Part shown: positions 42,502-51,372 of the stretch, piece by piece
How positions within the stretch are numbered: the first letter of the stretch is position 1
Layout: each line of letters begins with the position of its first letter
From: Kribbella jejuensis
Lineage (GTDB): Bacteria > Actinomycetota > Actinomycetes > Propionibacteriales > Kribbellaceae
Reading direction: 5' to 3'
NCBI RefSeq assembly: GCF_006715085.1
Contig: NZ_VFMM01000003.1
Span: forward strand, 62,001 to 126,000
DNA: 64,000 bases
Notes under the pieces: generated by a model
Databases searched by the model: none
Told to the model about the DNA's origin: nothing
Seen by the model: the letters and a program-made list of their open reading frames with translations, nothing else
Position numbers and translations under genes: made by a program

Positions 42502-44133
42502 ATGAGCAGGCAAAGTCTCACCAAGGCGCACGCGAAGATCACGGAGCTCTCGTGGGAGCCGACCTTCGCGACCCCGGCGACCCGGTTCGGAACGGACTAC
42601 ACGTTCGAGAAGGCGCCGAAGAAGGACCCGCTGAAGCAGATCATGCGGTCGTACTTCCCGATGGAGGAGGAGAAGGACAACCGCGTGTACGGCGCCATGG
42701 ACGGCGCGATCCGCGGCAACATGTTCCGCCAGGTCCAGCAGCGCTGGCTGGAATGGCAGAAGCTCTTCCTCAGCATCATCCCGTTCCCGGAGATCTCGGC
42801 CGCGCGGGCGATGCCGATGGCGATCGACGCGGTCCCGAACCCGGAGATCCACAACGGGCTCGCGGTCCAGATGATCGACGAGGTCCGGCACTCGACGATC
42901 CAGATGAACCTCAAGCGGCTGTACATGAACAACTACATCGACCCGGCCGGGTTCGACATGACCGAGAAGGCGTTCGCGAACAACTACGCGGGCACCATCG
43001 GCCGGCAGTTCGGCGAGGGATTCATCACCGGTGACGCGATCACCGCCGCGAACATCTACCTGACCGTGGTCGCCGAGACCGCGTTCACCAACACGCTGTT
43101 CGTCGCGATGCCGGACGAGGCGGCCGCGAACGGCGACTACCTGCTGCCGACGGTGTTCCACTCGGTGCAGTCCGACGAGTCGCGGCACATCAGCAACGGG
43201 TACTCGATCCTGCTGATGGCGCTCGCCGACGAACGCAACCGCCCGCTGCTGGAGCGCGACCTGCGCTACGCGTGGTGGAACAACCACTGTGTCGTGGACG
43301 CGGCCATCGGCACGTTCATCGAGTACGGCACGAAGGACCGCCGTAAGGATCGTGAGAGCTATGCGGAGATGTGGCGCCGCTGGATCTACGACGACTACTA
43401 CCGCAGCTACCTGCTGCCGCTGGAGAAGTACGGACTCACGATTCCGCACGACTTGGTGGAGGAAGCGTGGAACCGGATCACGAACAAGGGTTACGTGCAT
43501 GAGGTGGCGCGGTTCTTCGCCACCGGCTGGCCGGTGAACTACTGGCGGATCGACACGATGACCGACAAGGACTTCGAGTGGTTCGAGGACAAGTACCCGG
43601 GCTGGTACTCGAAGTACGGCAAGTGGTGGGAGAACTACAACCGGCTGGCCTACCCGGGCCGGAACAAGCCGATCGCGTTCGAGGACGTCGGCTACCAGTA
43701 CCCGCACCGTTGCTGGACCTGCATGGTGCCGGCGCTGATCCACGAGGACATCGTGGTCGAGAAGGTCGACGACCAGTGGCGGACGTACTGCTCGGAGACC
43801 TGCTACTGGACCGACGCGGTCGCGTTCCGGGGTGAGTACGAGGGCCGGCCGACGCCGAACATGGGCCGGCTGACCGGGTTCCGCGAGTGGGAGACCCTGC
43901 ACCACGGCAAGGACCTGGCCGACATCGTCTCCGACCTCGGCTACGTGCGTGACGACGGCAAGACGCTGATCGGGCAGCCGCACCTCGACCTGGACCCGAA
44001 GAAGATGTGGACCCTGGACGACGTCCGCGGCAACACCTTCAACAGCCCGAACGTGTTGCTGAACGAGATGACCGACGCGGAACGTCAGGCGCACATCGCG
44101 GAGTACCGCGCCAACGGCACGAAGGTCGCCTAG
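42502..44133 (+). CDS. prmA: Propane monooxygenase hydroxylase large subunit
   Basis: 543 residues, the size of PrmA/MimA. It is the alpha subunit of a soluble diiron monooxygenase, which inserts oxygen into propane, acetone, phenol or related substrates. Diiron ligands are visible as two E-x2-H motifs in the four-helix bundle: MIDEVRHSTIQMN near residue 133 and VQSDESRHISNGYS near 229. GDAITAANIYL holds the middle glutamate region. The C-terminal half includes HRCWTCMVPALIHED and a Cys pair CSETCYWTDAV. Gene order A (large), B (reductase), C (small), D (coupling) matches prmABCD/mimABCD. The operon starts here after GGAGGCAGGCAC. Confidence 0.96.
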   Translation: MSRQSLTKAHAKITELSWEPTFATPATRFGTDYTFEKAPKKDPLKQIMRSYFPMEEEKDNRVYGAMDGAIRGNMFRQVQQRWLEWQKLFLSIIPFPEISAARAMPMAIDAVPNPEIHNGLAVQMIDEVRHSTIQMNLKRLYMNNYIDPAGFDMTEKAFANNYAGTIGRQFGEGFITGDAITAANIYLTVVAETAFTNTLFVAMPDEAAANGDYLLPTVFHSVQSDESRHISNGYSILLMALADERNRPLLERDLRYAWWNNHCVVDAAIGTFIEYGTKDRRKDRESYAEMWRRWIYDDYYRSYLLPLEKYGLTIPHDLVEEAWNRITNKGYVHEVARFFATGWPVNYWRIDTMTDKDFEWFEDKYPGWYSKYGKWWENYNRLAYPGRNKPIAFEDVGYQYPHRCWTCMVPALIHEDIVVEKVDDQWRTYCSETCYWTDAVAFRGEYEGRPTPNMGRLTGFREWETLHHGKDLADIVSDLGYVRDDGKTLIGQPHLDLDPKKMWTLDDVRGNTFNSPNVLLNEMTDAERQAHIAEYRANGTKVA

Positions 44134-44141
44134 GACAGACC

Positions 44142-45167
44142 ATGGCCGACAAACACCGTATCCAGTTCGAACCGGTCGGCATCGAGATGGAGGTCGACGA
44201 GGACGACAAGATCCTGGACGCGGCGTTCCGGCAGGGCATTCACCTGATGCACGGCTGCAAGGAGGGGCAGTGCTCCGCCTGCAAGTCGTACGTCCTCGAC
44301 GGTGACCTGCAGATGGAGCGCTACTCCACCTTCGCCTGCAACGACGCGGAGGTCGCCGAAGGGTACGTGCTGCTGTGCCGGGCGCACGCGTTCAGCGACT
44401 GCACGATCGAGCTGCTCAACTTCGACGAGGACGAGCTGCTCGGCGGCATCCCGATCCGGACCGTGAGTACGTCGGTCTCCGCGATCGAGCCGGTCACCCG
44501 GGACATCGTGTCGCTGCGCCTGAAACCGGCGGAGGAGTTCGACTTCAAGCCGGGGCAGTACGCCGACCTCACCATCCCCGGGACCGACGAGCACCGGTCG
44601 TTCTCGATGGCGACCACCCCCGCCGGCGAGATCGAGTTCCTGATCAAGAAGTACCCGGGCGGCCGGTTCTCCGGCCTGCTCGACGACGGCCTGACGGTCG
44701 GCGACGAGCTCGCGATGACCGGGCCTTACGGCTCGTCCACCCTGAAGGAAGGGCACGTGCTGCCGGTCGTCTGCGTCGCCGGCGGCGCCGGGATGGCACC
44801 GATCCTGTCGATCCTGCGGCACCTGAGCGCGACCGGCAGCACCCGCCCGGTGCGGTTCTACTACGGCGCGCGGACGGCGGCCGACCTGTTCTACCTGGAC
44901 ACCATCCGGGAGCTCGGGTCGGGCCTCGCGGACTTCGAGTTCGTCGCCTGCCTGTCCGAGTCACCGGAACAGGACGACGGCGCCCACGAGGTCGGCAACG
45001 TCACCGACGTGGTCGACCGGCGCGAGCCGCAGCTGAGCAAGTGCGAGACGTACCTGTGCGGCCCGCCGCCGATGGTCGACGCCGCGCTCGCGCTGCTCGA
45101 GCACCACGCCGTACCGAAGGACCAGATCTTCTACGACAAGTTCACCAGCCCAGCGACTGGAGCCTGA
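44142..45167 (+). CDS. prmB: Propane monooxygenase reductase
   Basis: 341 residues. It passes electrons from NADH through FAD and a [2Fe-2S] centre to the hydroxylase. The N-terminal plant-type ferredoxin domain has Cys ligands in MHGCKEGQCSACKSYVLDG and a fourth near STFACNDAEV. The FAD domain has EHRSFSMATTP (R-x-x-S) and the NAD domain CVAGGAGMAPILSILRHL, ending YLCGPPPMVDAAL. It starts 8 bp after prmA and ends one base before prmC. Confidence 0.96.
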   Translation: MADKHRIQFEPVGIEMEVDEDDKILDAAFRQGIHLMHGCKEGQCSACKSYVLDGDLQMERYSTFACNDAEVAEGYVLLCRAHAFSDCTIELLNFDEDELLGGIPIRTVSTSVSAIEPVTRDIVSLRLKPAEEFDFKPGQYADLTIPGTDEHRSFSMATTPAGEIEFLIKKYPGGRFSGLLDDGLTVGDELAMTGPYGSSTLKEGHVLPVVCVAGGAGMAPILSILRHLSATGSTRPVRFYYGARTAADLFYLDTIRELGSGLADFEFVACLSESPEQDDGAHEVGNVTDVVDRREPQLSKCETYLCGPPPMVDAALALLEHHAVPKDQIFYDKFTSPATGA

Positions 45168-45168
45168 G

Positions 45169-46266
45169 ATGACACAGACCAAGCCACGCAGTTTCCCGCG
45201 GATCGAGTTCACCGACTCCGAGGCCGGGGCGCTGGAGTTCCCCAGCTCGACCAGCCGGACGTACAACTACTACAAGCCGGCCAAGCTGCGCGCGACGATG
45301 TACGAAGACGTCACCGTCGACGTCCAGCCGGATCCCGACCGGCACCTCAGCCAGGGCTGGATCTACGGCTTCGGCGACGGCCCGGGTGGCTACCCGAAGG
45401 AGTGGACGGCGGCCAAGTCGTCCAACTGGCACGCGTTCCTCGACCCGAACGAGGAGTGGAACCAGACGATCTACCGGAACAACTCCGCGACCGTGCGACA
45501 GGTCGACCTCAGCCTGCAGAACGCCAAGCGGGCCCGGGCGTACGAGGGCTGGAACACGGCCTGGCTGAAGTTCATCGAGCGCAACCTCGGCGCTTGGATG
45601 CACGCCGAGAACGGCCTCGCGCTGCACGTCTTCACCAGCATCCAGCGGTCCGGCCCGACGAACATGATCAACACCGCGGTCGCGGTGAACGCGGCGCACA
45701 AGATGCGGTTCGCGCAGGACCTGGCGCTGTTCAACCTGGATCTGAGCGAGGCCGACGTACCGTTCGACGGCTCGGCGCACAAGGAGGTCTGGAAGTCGGC
45801 GCCGGAGTGGCAGCCGACGCGCGAGGTGGTCGAGCGGCTGACCGCGGTCGGTGACTGGTGTGAGTTGCTGTTCGCGACGAACATCGTGTTCGAGCAGCTC
45901 GTCGGTTCGCTGTTCCGCAGCGAGCTGGTGATGCAGATCGCGGCCCGCAACGGCGACTACATCACGCCGACGATCGTCGGCACCGGCGAGTACGACTACG
46001 ACCGCGACCTCAGCTACTCGCGCAACCTGTTCCGGCTGCTGACCCGGGACGAGGAGTACGGCGAGACCAACAAGGTGCTGTTCGGCGAGTGGCTCGCGAC
46101 CTGGGTGCCGCGGTGCCTCGACGCGGCGCACGCGCTGCAGCCGATCTGGTCGCAGCCGGCCGACAAGGCCGTCACGTTCGCGTCGAGCTTCGACGCGGCC
46201 AAGCAGAAGTTCCGCTCGCTGCTCACCGAGCTCGGGCTCGACACCCCGAAGGAGCTGGACCAGTGA
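45169..46266 (+). CDS. prmC: Propane monooxygenase hydroxylase small subunit
   Basis: 365 residues, the beta subunit of the diiron hydroxylase. It is a ferritin-like helical bundle that lacks iron ligands but supports the alpha subunit. Typical stretches are RTYNYYKPAKLRATMYEDVTVDVQ, HAFLDPNEEWNQTIYRNN and WLATWVPRCLDAAHALQPIW. The ATG follows the reductase stop by a single base, and its own stop overlaps the GTG of prmD. Confidence 0.95.
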   Translation: MTQTKPRSFPRIEFTDSEAGALEFPSSTSRTYNYYKPAKLRATMYEDVTVDVQPDPDRHLSQGWIYGFGDGPGGYPKEWTAAKSSNWHAFLDPNEEWNQTIYRNNSATVRQVDLSLQNAKRARAYEGWNTAWLKFIERNLGAWMHAENGLALHVFTSIQRSGPTNMINTAVAVNAAHKMRFAQDLALFNLDLSEADVPFDGSAHKEVWKSAPEWQPTREVVERLTAVGDWCELLFATNIVFEQLVGSLFRSELVMQIAARNGDYITPTIVGTGEYDYDRDLSYSRNLFRLLTRDEEYGETNKVLFGEWLATWVPRCLDAAHALQPIWSQPADKAVTFASSFDAAKQKFRSLLTELGLDTPKELDQ

Positions 46267-46607
46267 CCGCGATGCAGTTCGGATCCCAGACCGAGTTCTC
46301 CAACAAGTGCGGCGTGACGCTGATGAACACGCCGGTCGGCCGCGTGGTCGCGGACGTGATGGGCGCCAAGGACGGCGTCGAGCTGACCGAGTACCCGTCG
46401 ATGATCCGGGTCGACGGTACCGGCGTACTGGACTTCGACTACGCCGAGCTGACCGACGCGCTCGGCTCGGACTTCGACGGGTCGGTGTTCGAGGAGATCA
46501 GCTCGACGCACTACGGCCGGATGGTGCACCTGGACGAGCGGACGCTGCTGTTCGCCAGCCCGGAGGACGCCGCGGAGTACATCGGTTTCGACCTCACGGT
46601 CCACTAG
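46263..46607 (+). CDS. prmD: Propane monooxygenase coupling (effector) protein
   Basis: 114 residues from GTG 46263 (MTAMQFGSQTEFSNKCGVTL), or 111 from ATG 46272. It belongs to the MmoB/DmpM family, cofactor-free effector proteins that bind the hydroxylase and gate oxygen activation. Family features: CGVTLMNTPVGRVVADVM, ELTEYPSMIRVDGTGVLDFDY, and a C-terminal FEEISSTHYGRMVHLDERTLLFAS. Its start overlaps the prmC stop (GTGA). Confidence 0.94.
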   Translation: MTAMQFGSQTEFSNKCGVTLMNTPVGRVVADVMGAKDGVELTEYPSMIRVDGTGVLDFDYAELTDALGSDFDGSVFEEISSTHYGRMVHLDERTLLFASPEDAAEYIGFDLTVH

Positions 46608-46617
46608 GAGGCGTGGC

Positions 46618-47649
46618 ATGTACGAGAAGGACGGCGAGAAGTACTACGTGGTCGACGCGCACGTGCACATCTGGGACGGCCGCGAGTCGAACCAGAAGAA
46701 CGTGCACGGCAAGCAGTTCATCGACTGCTTCTACGACTACCACCGCAACCTGAGCCCGGAAGAGGTCGTGTGGGACTACGACACCTACACCTACTACGGC
46801 GGCCAGCGGCTGATGAAGGACGTGTTCGAGGACGGGTACGCCGACCACGCGATCTTCCAGGCCACCCTGCTGAGCGACTTCTACAAGACCGGGTTCGGCC
46901 AGACCGAGGAGGCGTTCGGGCTGGCGTCCGAACACCCGGACAAGCTCACCTACAACCACGCCTACGATCCGCGCAACGGTGAAGCGGGCCTCGAGCAACT
47001 ACGCCGGGACGCCGAGCGGATGAACCTGAAGGGCGTCAAGCTCTACACCGCCGAGTGGCACGGCGACTCCCGCGGCTACAAGCTCGACGAGCCGTGGTCG
47101 CGCCGGTACCTCGAGGAGTGTCTCGAGCTCGGGATCAAGAACATCCACGTGCACAAGGGCCCGACGATCCGGCCGCTGGACCGGGACGCGTTCGACGTCG
47201 CCGACATCGACAAGGTCGCCACCGACTACCTCGACCTGAACTTCATCGTCGAGCATGTCGGCCTCCCGCGGCTGGAGGACTTCTGCTGGATCGCCACCCA
47301 GGAGTCGAACGTGTACGGCGGTCTCGCGGTCGCGATGCCGTTCGTGCACGCGCGGCCGAAGTATTTCGCGCAGATCATCGGCGAGCTGCTGTACTGGCTC
47401 GGCGAGGACAAGATCCTGTTCGCCAGCGACTACGCGTTGTGGACGCCGAAGTGGCTGGTGGAGAAGTTCGTCGACTTCCAGATCCCCGCCGACCTGCCCG
47501 AGTACGCGCCGATCACCACGGCGCAGAAGAAGAAGATCCTCGGCCTGAACGCGGCCGCGCTGTACGGTCTCGACGTACCGGCGGAACTGCGGTTGCCGAC
47601 GGACGCCGGTGATGCTCCGGCCGAGGTCGCGGCGGGCGCAAGGTCATGA
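46618..47649 (+). CDS. Amidohydrolase-family protein of the monooxygenase operon
   Basis: 343 residues with a good ribosome binding site (AGGAGG). It is a TIM-barrel amidohydrolase (amidohydrolase_2 type). YYVVDAHVHIWDG at about residue 9 holds the first metal histidines. LGIKNIHVHKGP and LNFIVEHVGLPRLED supply later histidines, and ILFASDYALWTP the catalytic Asp. Relatives are decarboxylases or hydrolases of aromatic acids and lactones. Conservation inside monooxygenase clusters suggests that it processes a pathway intermediate or assists assembly. Its product overlaps the next gene by 4 bp (ATGA). Confidence 0.88.
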   Translation: MYEKDGEKYYVVDAHVHIWDGRESNQKNVHGKQFIDCFYDYHRNLSPEEVVWDYDTYTYYGGQRLMKDVFEDGYADHAIFQATLLSDFYKTGFGQTEEAFGLASEHPDKLTYNHAYDPRNGEAGLEQLRRDAERMNLKGVKLYTAEWHGDSRGYKLDEPWSRRYLEECLELGIKNIHVHKGPTIRPLDRDAFDVADIDKVATDYLDLNFIVEHVGLPRLEDFCWIATQESNVYGGLAVAMPFVHARPKYFAQIIGELLYWLGEDKILFASDYALWTPKWLVEKFVDFQIPADLPEYAPITTAQKKKILGLNAAALYGLDVPAELRLPTDAGDAPAEVAAGARS

Positions 47650-48353
47650 TCGCCGTCGCGTCGACATCCCAGAGTCAGTCACTGTCCGACAGGGTCCTGG
47701 CGGCCCTGTCGGCGGTGACCGATCCCGAGCTGGACGAGCCGATCACCGACCTCGGTTTCGTCCGCTCGGTCCGGATCGAGAACGGGAACGTGACCGTGCA
47801 CCTGCGGTTGCCGACGTCGTTCTGCTCGCCGAACTTCGCCTACTTGATGGCGTCCGACGCACTGGACGCTCTCCGGAAGGTCGAGCGGATCGGAGACGTG
47901 GTGGTGCAGCTGGACGACCACCACGACTCGGACAAGATCAACGCCGGCCTCGCGGCGGAGGCCGGGTACGTCGGGACCTTCGGGGTCGAGGCCGAGGAGA
48001 GTCTGGACGAGCTCCGGCGGATCTTCTGGGTGAAGGCCCACACCGCGGCGATGGAACGGTGCGCGGAGCAACTACTCAGGTCGACCGAGGTGACGGTGGA
48101 CGATCTCCATCTCGTCACGCTCGCCGACGTACCCGATGGCGCACACAAGGAGGCGTTGCTGCGCCGCCGGGTCGCCGTCGGACTCGGGGTCGACCCGGCC
48201 GATCGGCTCGTGGTCGACGACGAAGGTCAGGCGCTCGCCGCGGCGGACGTACCGCTGCGGCTGCGGTTCGCGAAGTCGGTACGGATCTCGATGGAAGGCA
48301 ATGCGCACTTCTGTCGTGGACTGCTGGCCACAAGGTATGGGAGCACAGCATGA
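47646..48353 (+). CDS. DUF59/MIP18-like (Fe-S assembly type) protein
   Basis: 235 residues. The N-terminal 90 residues match the DUF59/MIP18 fold (VLAALSAVTDPELDEPITDLGFVRSVRIENGNVTVHLRLPTSFCSPNFAYLM), including the conserved Cys. DUF59 proteins help to build iron-sulfur clusters. The C-terminal 140 residues are unlike the standard family and unrecognised. They contain FAKSVRISMEGNAHFCRGLLATRYG with a second Cys. Overlapping starts on both sides (ATGA at 47646 and 48350) place it firmly in the operon. It may supply metal centres to the monooxygenase reductase or dehydrogenase. Confidence 0.83.
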   Translation: MIAVASTSQSQSLSDRVLAALSAVTDPELDEPITDLGFVRSVRIENGNVTVHLRLPTSFCSPNFAYLMASDALDALRKVERIGDVVVQLDDHHDSDKINAGLAAEAGYVGTFGVEAEESLDELRRIFWVKAHTAAMERCAEQLLRSTEVTVDDLHLVTLADVPDGAHKEALLRRRVAVGLGVDPADRLVVDDEGQALAAADVPLRLRFAKSVRISMEGNAHFCRGLLATRYGSTA

Positions 48354-49369
48354 GAGCGGTCCAAGTGGTCGGCTATCACACCGACCTGAAGCTGTCCGAC
48401 GTACCGGAACCGAAGGTCGAGGGCCCGCTCGACGTGATCGTGCGCGTTGGCGGCGCCGGCGTGTGCCGGACCGACCTGCACATCCTCGAAGGGCAGTGGG
48501 CGGAGAAGTCCGGCGTCGCGCTGCCCTACACGATCGGCCACGAGAACGCGGGCTGGGTCGAGGCCGTCGGCGACGCGGTCAGCAACGTGAAGCCCGGCGA
48601 CAAGGTGATCCTGCATCCGCTGATCACCTGCGGGTTGTGCCGGGCGTGCCGGTTCGGCGACGACGTGCACTGCGAGAACAGCCGGTTCCCGGGGATCGAC
48701 ACCGACGGCGGGTACGCCGAGTACCTGCGGACCACGGCCCGCAGCGTGGTACGCATCGACGACAGCCTGGAACCGGCCGACGTCGCGGCGCTCGCGGATG
48801 CGGGCCTCACGGCGTACCACGCGGTCCGGAAGGCGGCGGCCTCGCTGCGTCCGGGGGACGTGTGCGTGATGATCGGCGCCGGCGGGCTCGGACACATCGG
48901 CATCCAGGTACTGAAGGCGCTCTCGGCCGCGACGCTCGTCGTCGTCGACCGGAATCCGGCCGCCGTCGCGCTCGCGGTGTCGATCGGCGCCGACCACGGC
49001 ATCGTTGCCGACGGCACCCAGGTGCGACAGGTCCTGGACCTCACCGGCGGTGCGCAAGCGGTGATCGACTTCGTCGGCGAGGGCGGTGCGACCGCGGAGG
49101 GCGTCGCGATGTTGCGGCGAGCAGGCAACTACTACGTGGTCGGGTACGGCGAGAACCTCGACGTACCGACGATCGACATCATCTCGACCGAGATCAACTT
49201 CGTCGGGAACCTGGTCGGCTCCTACACCGACCTGCAGGAGCTGATGGTGCTTGCCGCCCAGGGCAAGGTCACCCTGCACACCAGCAAGTACGCGCTCGCC
49301 GACTACCAGCAGGCGATCGACGACCTCGGCCGCGGGCTGGTCCGCGGCCGGGCGATCCTCATCCCGTGA
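48350..49369 (+). CDS. Zinc-dependent alcohol dehydrogenase
   Basis: 339 residues, medium-chain dehydrogenase family. It probably oxidises the secondary alcohol produced by the monooxygenase (for example 2-propanol to acetone). Catalytic zinc residues: Cys in GVCRTDLHILEG and the GHENAGWVEAVGD motif. The structural-zinc cysteines are in CGLCRACRFGDDVHCENS. The NAD-binding motif is VMIGAGGLGHIGIQVLKA. It matches adh1 downstream of prmABCD in propane-using Actinobacteria. It starts within the end of the DUF59-like gene and ends 19 bp before the chaperonin gene. Confidence 0.94.
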   Translation: MRAVQVVGYHTDLKLSDVPEPKVEGPLDVIVRVGGAGVCRTDLHILEGQWAEKSGVALPYTIGHENAGWVEAVGDAVSNVKPGDKVILHPLITCGLCRACRFGDDVHCENSRFPGIDTDGGYAEYLRTTARSVVRIDDSLEPADVAALADAGLTAYHAVRKAAASLRPGDVCVMIGAGGLGHIGIQVLKALSAATLVVVDRNPAAVALAVSIGADHGIVADGTQVRQVLDLTGGAQAVIDFVGEGGATAEGVAMLRRAGNYYVVGYGENLDVPTIDIISTEINFVGNLVGSYTDLQELMVLAAQGKVTLHTSKYALADYQQAIDDLGRGLVRGRAILIP

Positions 49370-49388
49370 CCCGAGAGGCGGTCTGATC

Positions 49389-51038
49389 ATGGCCAAGGAA
49401 CTACGGTTCAACGAAGACGCGCGCCGGCTGCTCGAATCCGGGGTGAACGCCCTGGCCGACGCGGTCAAGGTGACGCTGGGGCCGAAGGGCCGCAATGCTG
49501 TCCTGGAGAAGCTGACCGGGCCGCCGACGATCACCAACGACGGGGTGACGATCGCCCGCGAGATCCAGCTCCGCGAACCGTTCGCGAACATGGGCGCCCA
49601 GCTGGTCAAGGAAGTCGCGATGAAGACCAACGGCGTGGTCGGCGACGGTACGACCACCGCGACCGTCCTCGCCCAGGCGATGGTCCGCGAGGGCCTGCGC
49701 GCGGTCGACGAAGGCGCCAACCCGATGCGGGTACGCCGGGGCATCGAGCAGACCGTACCGGTGGTGGTGGCGACGCTGCGCTCCTGGGCGGCCGATGTCG
49801 GCGGCGGGCAGGACCTGCGAAACATTGCGACGATGGCGGCCGGTGACGACGAGTCGATCGGCGAGGTGATCGCCGAGGCGGTCGAGCGGGTCGGGCGGAC
49901 CGGCGTCGTCAGTACCGAGGAGTCCGACGGGCTCGGACTGTCGGTCGAGGTCGTCGACGGGATCGAGTTCGACCACGGCTACACCTCGGCGTACATGGTC
50001 ACCGACAAGGAGCGGATGGAGGCTGTGTACGAGCGGCCGCTGATCCTGCTCACCAACCGCAAGATCAACCAGGTACAGGACATCATGCCGACGGTCGAGG
50101 TCGCCAAGCGCGCGGACCGGCCGCTGGTGGTACTGGCCGAGGACGTGACCGGGCCGGCGCTGCAGTTCCTGGTCGGCGGCAACATGCACGGCACGATGCA
50201 GTCGGTCGTCGTCCGGGCGCCGGGGTTCGGTCATCGGCGGATCGCCGAGCTGGAGGATCTGGCGGTGGCGCTCGGCGGGCACGTGATCGCGCAGGACACC
50301 GGGTTGGAGCTGGGCGAGGTCGCGTTGGAGCACCTCGGTACGTGCGACCGGATCACGATCAGCGAGAACGGTACGACGATCGTCGGCGGGCACGGTGATC
50401 CCGCGGTGGTCGAGGCGCGGCTGGCGCAGCTCGAGACGCAGTTCGAGCGGGCGCGGATCGACGCTGACCGGGACAGCCTGCAGCTGCGGATGGCGCGGCT
50501 GTCCGGGCGGGTCGCGGTGATCCGGGTCGGGGGCGCGACGAGCGTCGAGCTGAAGGAGCGGATGCTGCGGGTCGAGGACTCTCTCGCGGCGACTCGTGCC
50601 GCGGTCGAGGAAGGTGTGGTGGCGGGCGGCGGTACGGCGCTCGTCCAGGCGCAGGACGCGGTGTCACGCGTCGAGCTGACCGGTGACGACGCGATCGGCC
50701 GCGAGGTCGTCCGGCGGGCGCTGCGCGAACCGCTGCGGTGGATCGCGATCAACGCCGGGTACGACGGCGACGAGGTCGTGAAGAAGGTCGCGGATCTGCC
50801 GCTGGGGCAGGGGTTCAACGCGCTGACCGGACAGTACGGCGACATGTTCGACGAGGGTGTGATGGATCCGCTGAAGGTGACACGCGCGGCGTTGGAGAGC
50901 GCGGCATCGATCGCGGCGTTGCTGATCACGACCGAGACCGCGGTCGTCGAGGAAGTCATCGGCAACCCCGGCGCCATTCACGCCCCCGGCTTCGGCGACC
51001 TCGCCGAGGGCATGATCCGCCCGTCGAACATCTACTGA
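49389..51038 (+). CDS. groEL: GroEL-type chaperonin of the monooxygenase cluster
   Basis: 549 residues. All GroEL landmarks are present: VTLGPKGRNAVLEK, ITNDGVTIAREI, the ATPase loop GDGTTTATVLAQAM, and VEEGVVAGGGTALVQAQ. The C-terminus ends GMIRPSNIY, without the Gly-Gly-Met repeats of housekeeping GroEL. This is typical of the specialised chaperonin (MimG) that folds the hydroxylase large subunit in M. smegmatis. No groES is present, so it must borrow the general GroES. It is the last gene of the operon, 7 bp before the ArsR gene. Confidence 0.95.
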   Translation: MAKELRFNEDARRLLESGVNALADAVKVTLGPKGRNAVLEKLTGPPTITNDGVTIAREIQLREPFANMGAQLVKEVAMKTNGVVGDGTTTATVLAQAMVREGLRAVDEGANPMRVRRGIEQTVPVVVATLRSWAADVGGGQDLRNIATMAAGDDESIGEVIAEAVERVGRTGVVSTEESDGLGLSVEVVDGIEFDHGYTSAYMVTDKERMEAVYERPLILLTNRKINQVQDIMPTVEVAKRADRPLVVLAEDVTGPALQFLVGGNMHGTMQSVVVRAPGFGHRRIAELEDLAVALGGHVIAQDTGLELGEVALEHLGTCDRITISENGTTIVGGHGDPAVVEARLAQLETQFERARIDADRDSLQLRMARLSGRVAVIRVGGATSVELKERMLRVEDSLAATRAAVEEGVVAGGGTALVQAQDAVSRVELTGDDAIGREVVRRALREPLRWIAINAGYDGDEVVKKVADLPLGQGFNALTGQYGDMFDEGVMDPLKVTRAALESAASIAALLITTETAVVEEVIGNPGAIHAPGFGDLAEGMIRPSNIY

Positions 51039-51045
51039 GCTGACA

Positions 51046-51345
51046 GTGTCCGAGCCCGCGGTGTCGGCTGGGCCGACGAGGCGCGAGTTGGCTGCCGCGG
51101 CTCGGACGTTCGGTCTGCTGGTGGCACCTGTCCGGTTGCACCTGCTGTGGCTGGCCGCGCAGGGGTCGTACGACGTCGGCACGCTGGCGGCGCGGGCCGG
51201 CGTCAGCGTCGCGACGGCCAGCCAGCACCTCGCCAAACTCCGCATCGCCGGCCTGATCACGGTCCGCCGCGTCGGCCGGCAGCACTTCTACACGGTCGCC
51301 GACCCACGGGTTCTCCGGGTGCTTCGGGAGGTGCTGGACGATTAG
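51046..51345 (+). CDS. ArsR-family winged-helix regulator
   Basis: 99 residues from GTG 51046. Short ArsR/SmtB-type HTH: LLWLAAQGSYDVGTLAARAGVSVATASQHLAKLRIAGLITVRRVGRQHFYTVAD. It has no metal-binding ELCVCDL motif, so it probably senses an organic ligand rather than a metal. It lies just after the chaperonin and directly before an MFS gene, with a 9-bp-arm palindrome (51343-51368) spanning its own stop codon and the MFS promoter. It is probably the repressor of that transporter. Confidence 0.9.
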   Translation: MSEPAVSAGPTRRELAAAARTFGLLVAPVRLHLLWLAAQGSYDVGTLAARAGVSVATASQHLAKLRIAGLITVRRVGRQHFYTVADPRVLRVLREVLDD

Positions 51346-51368
51346 ATGGTAACCAGCGGTACCATCTA
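51343..51368. promoter_or_regulatory. ArsR-type operator before the MFS gene
   Basis: TAGATGGTA (51343-51351) and TACCATCTA (51360-51368) form a perfect inverted repeat with an 8-bp spacer. It begins in the ArsR stop codon and ends 4 bp before the MFS start codon (51373), so bound repressor would block initiation of the transporter. The tight placement leaves no room for a normal leader. Confidence 0.8.
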
Positions 51369-51372
51369 GCGC

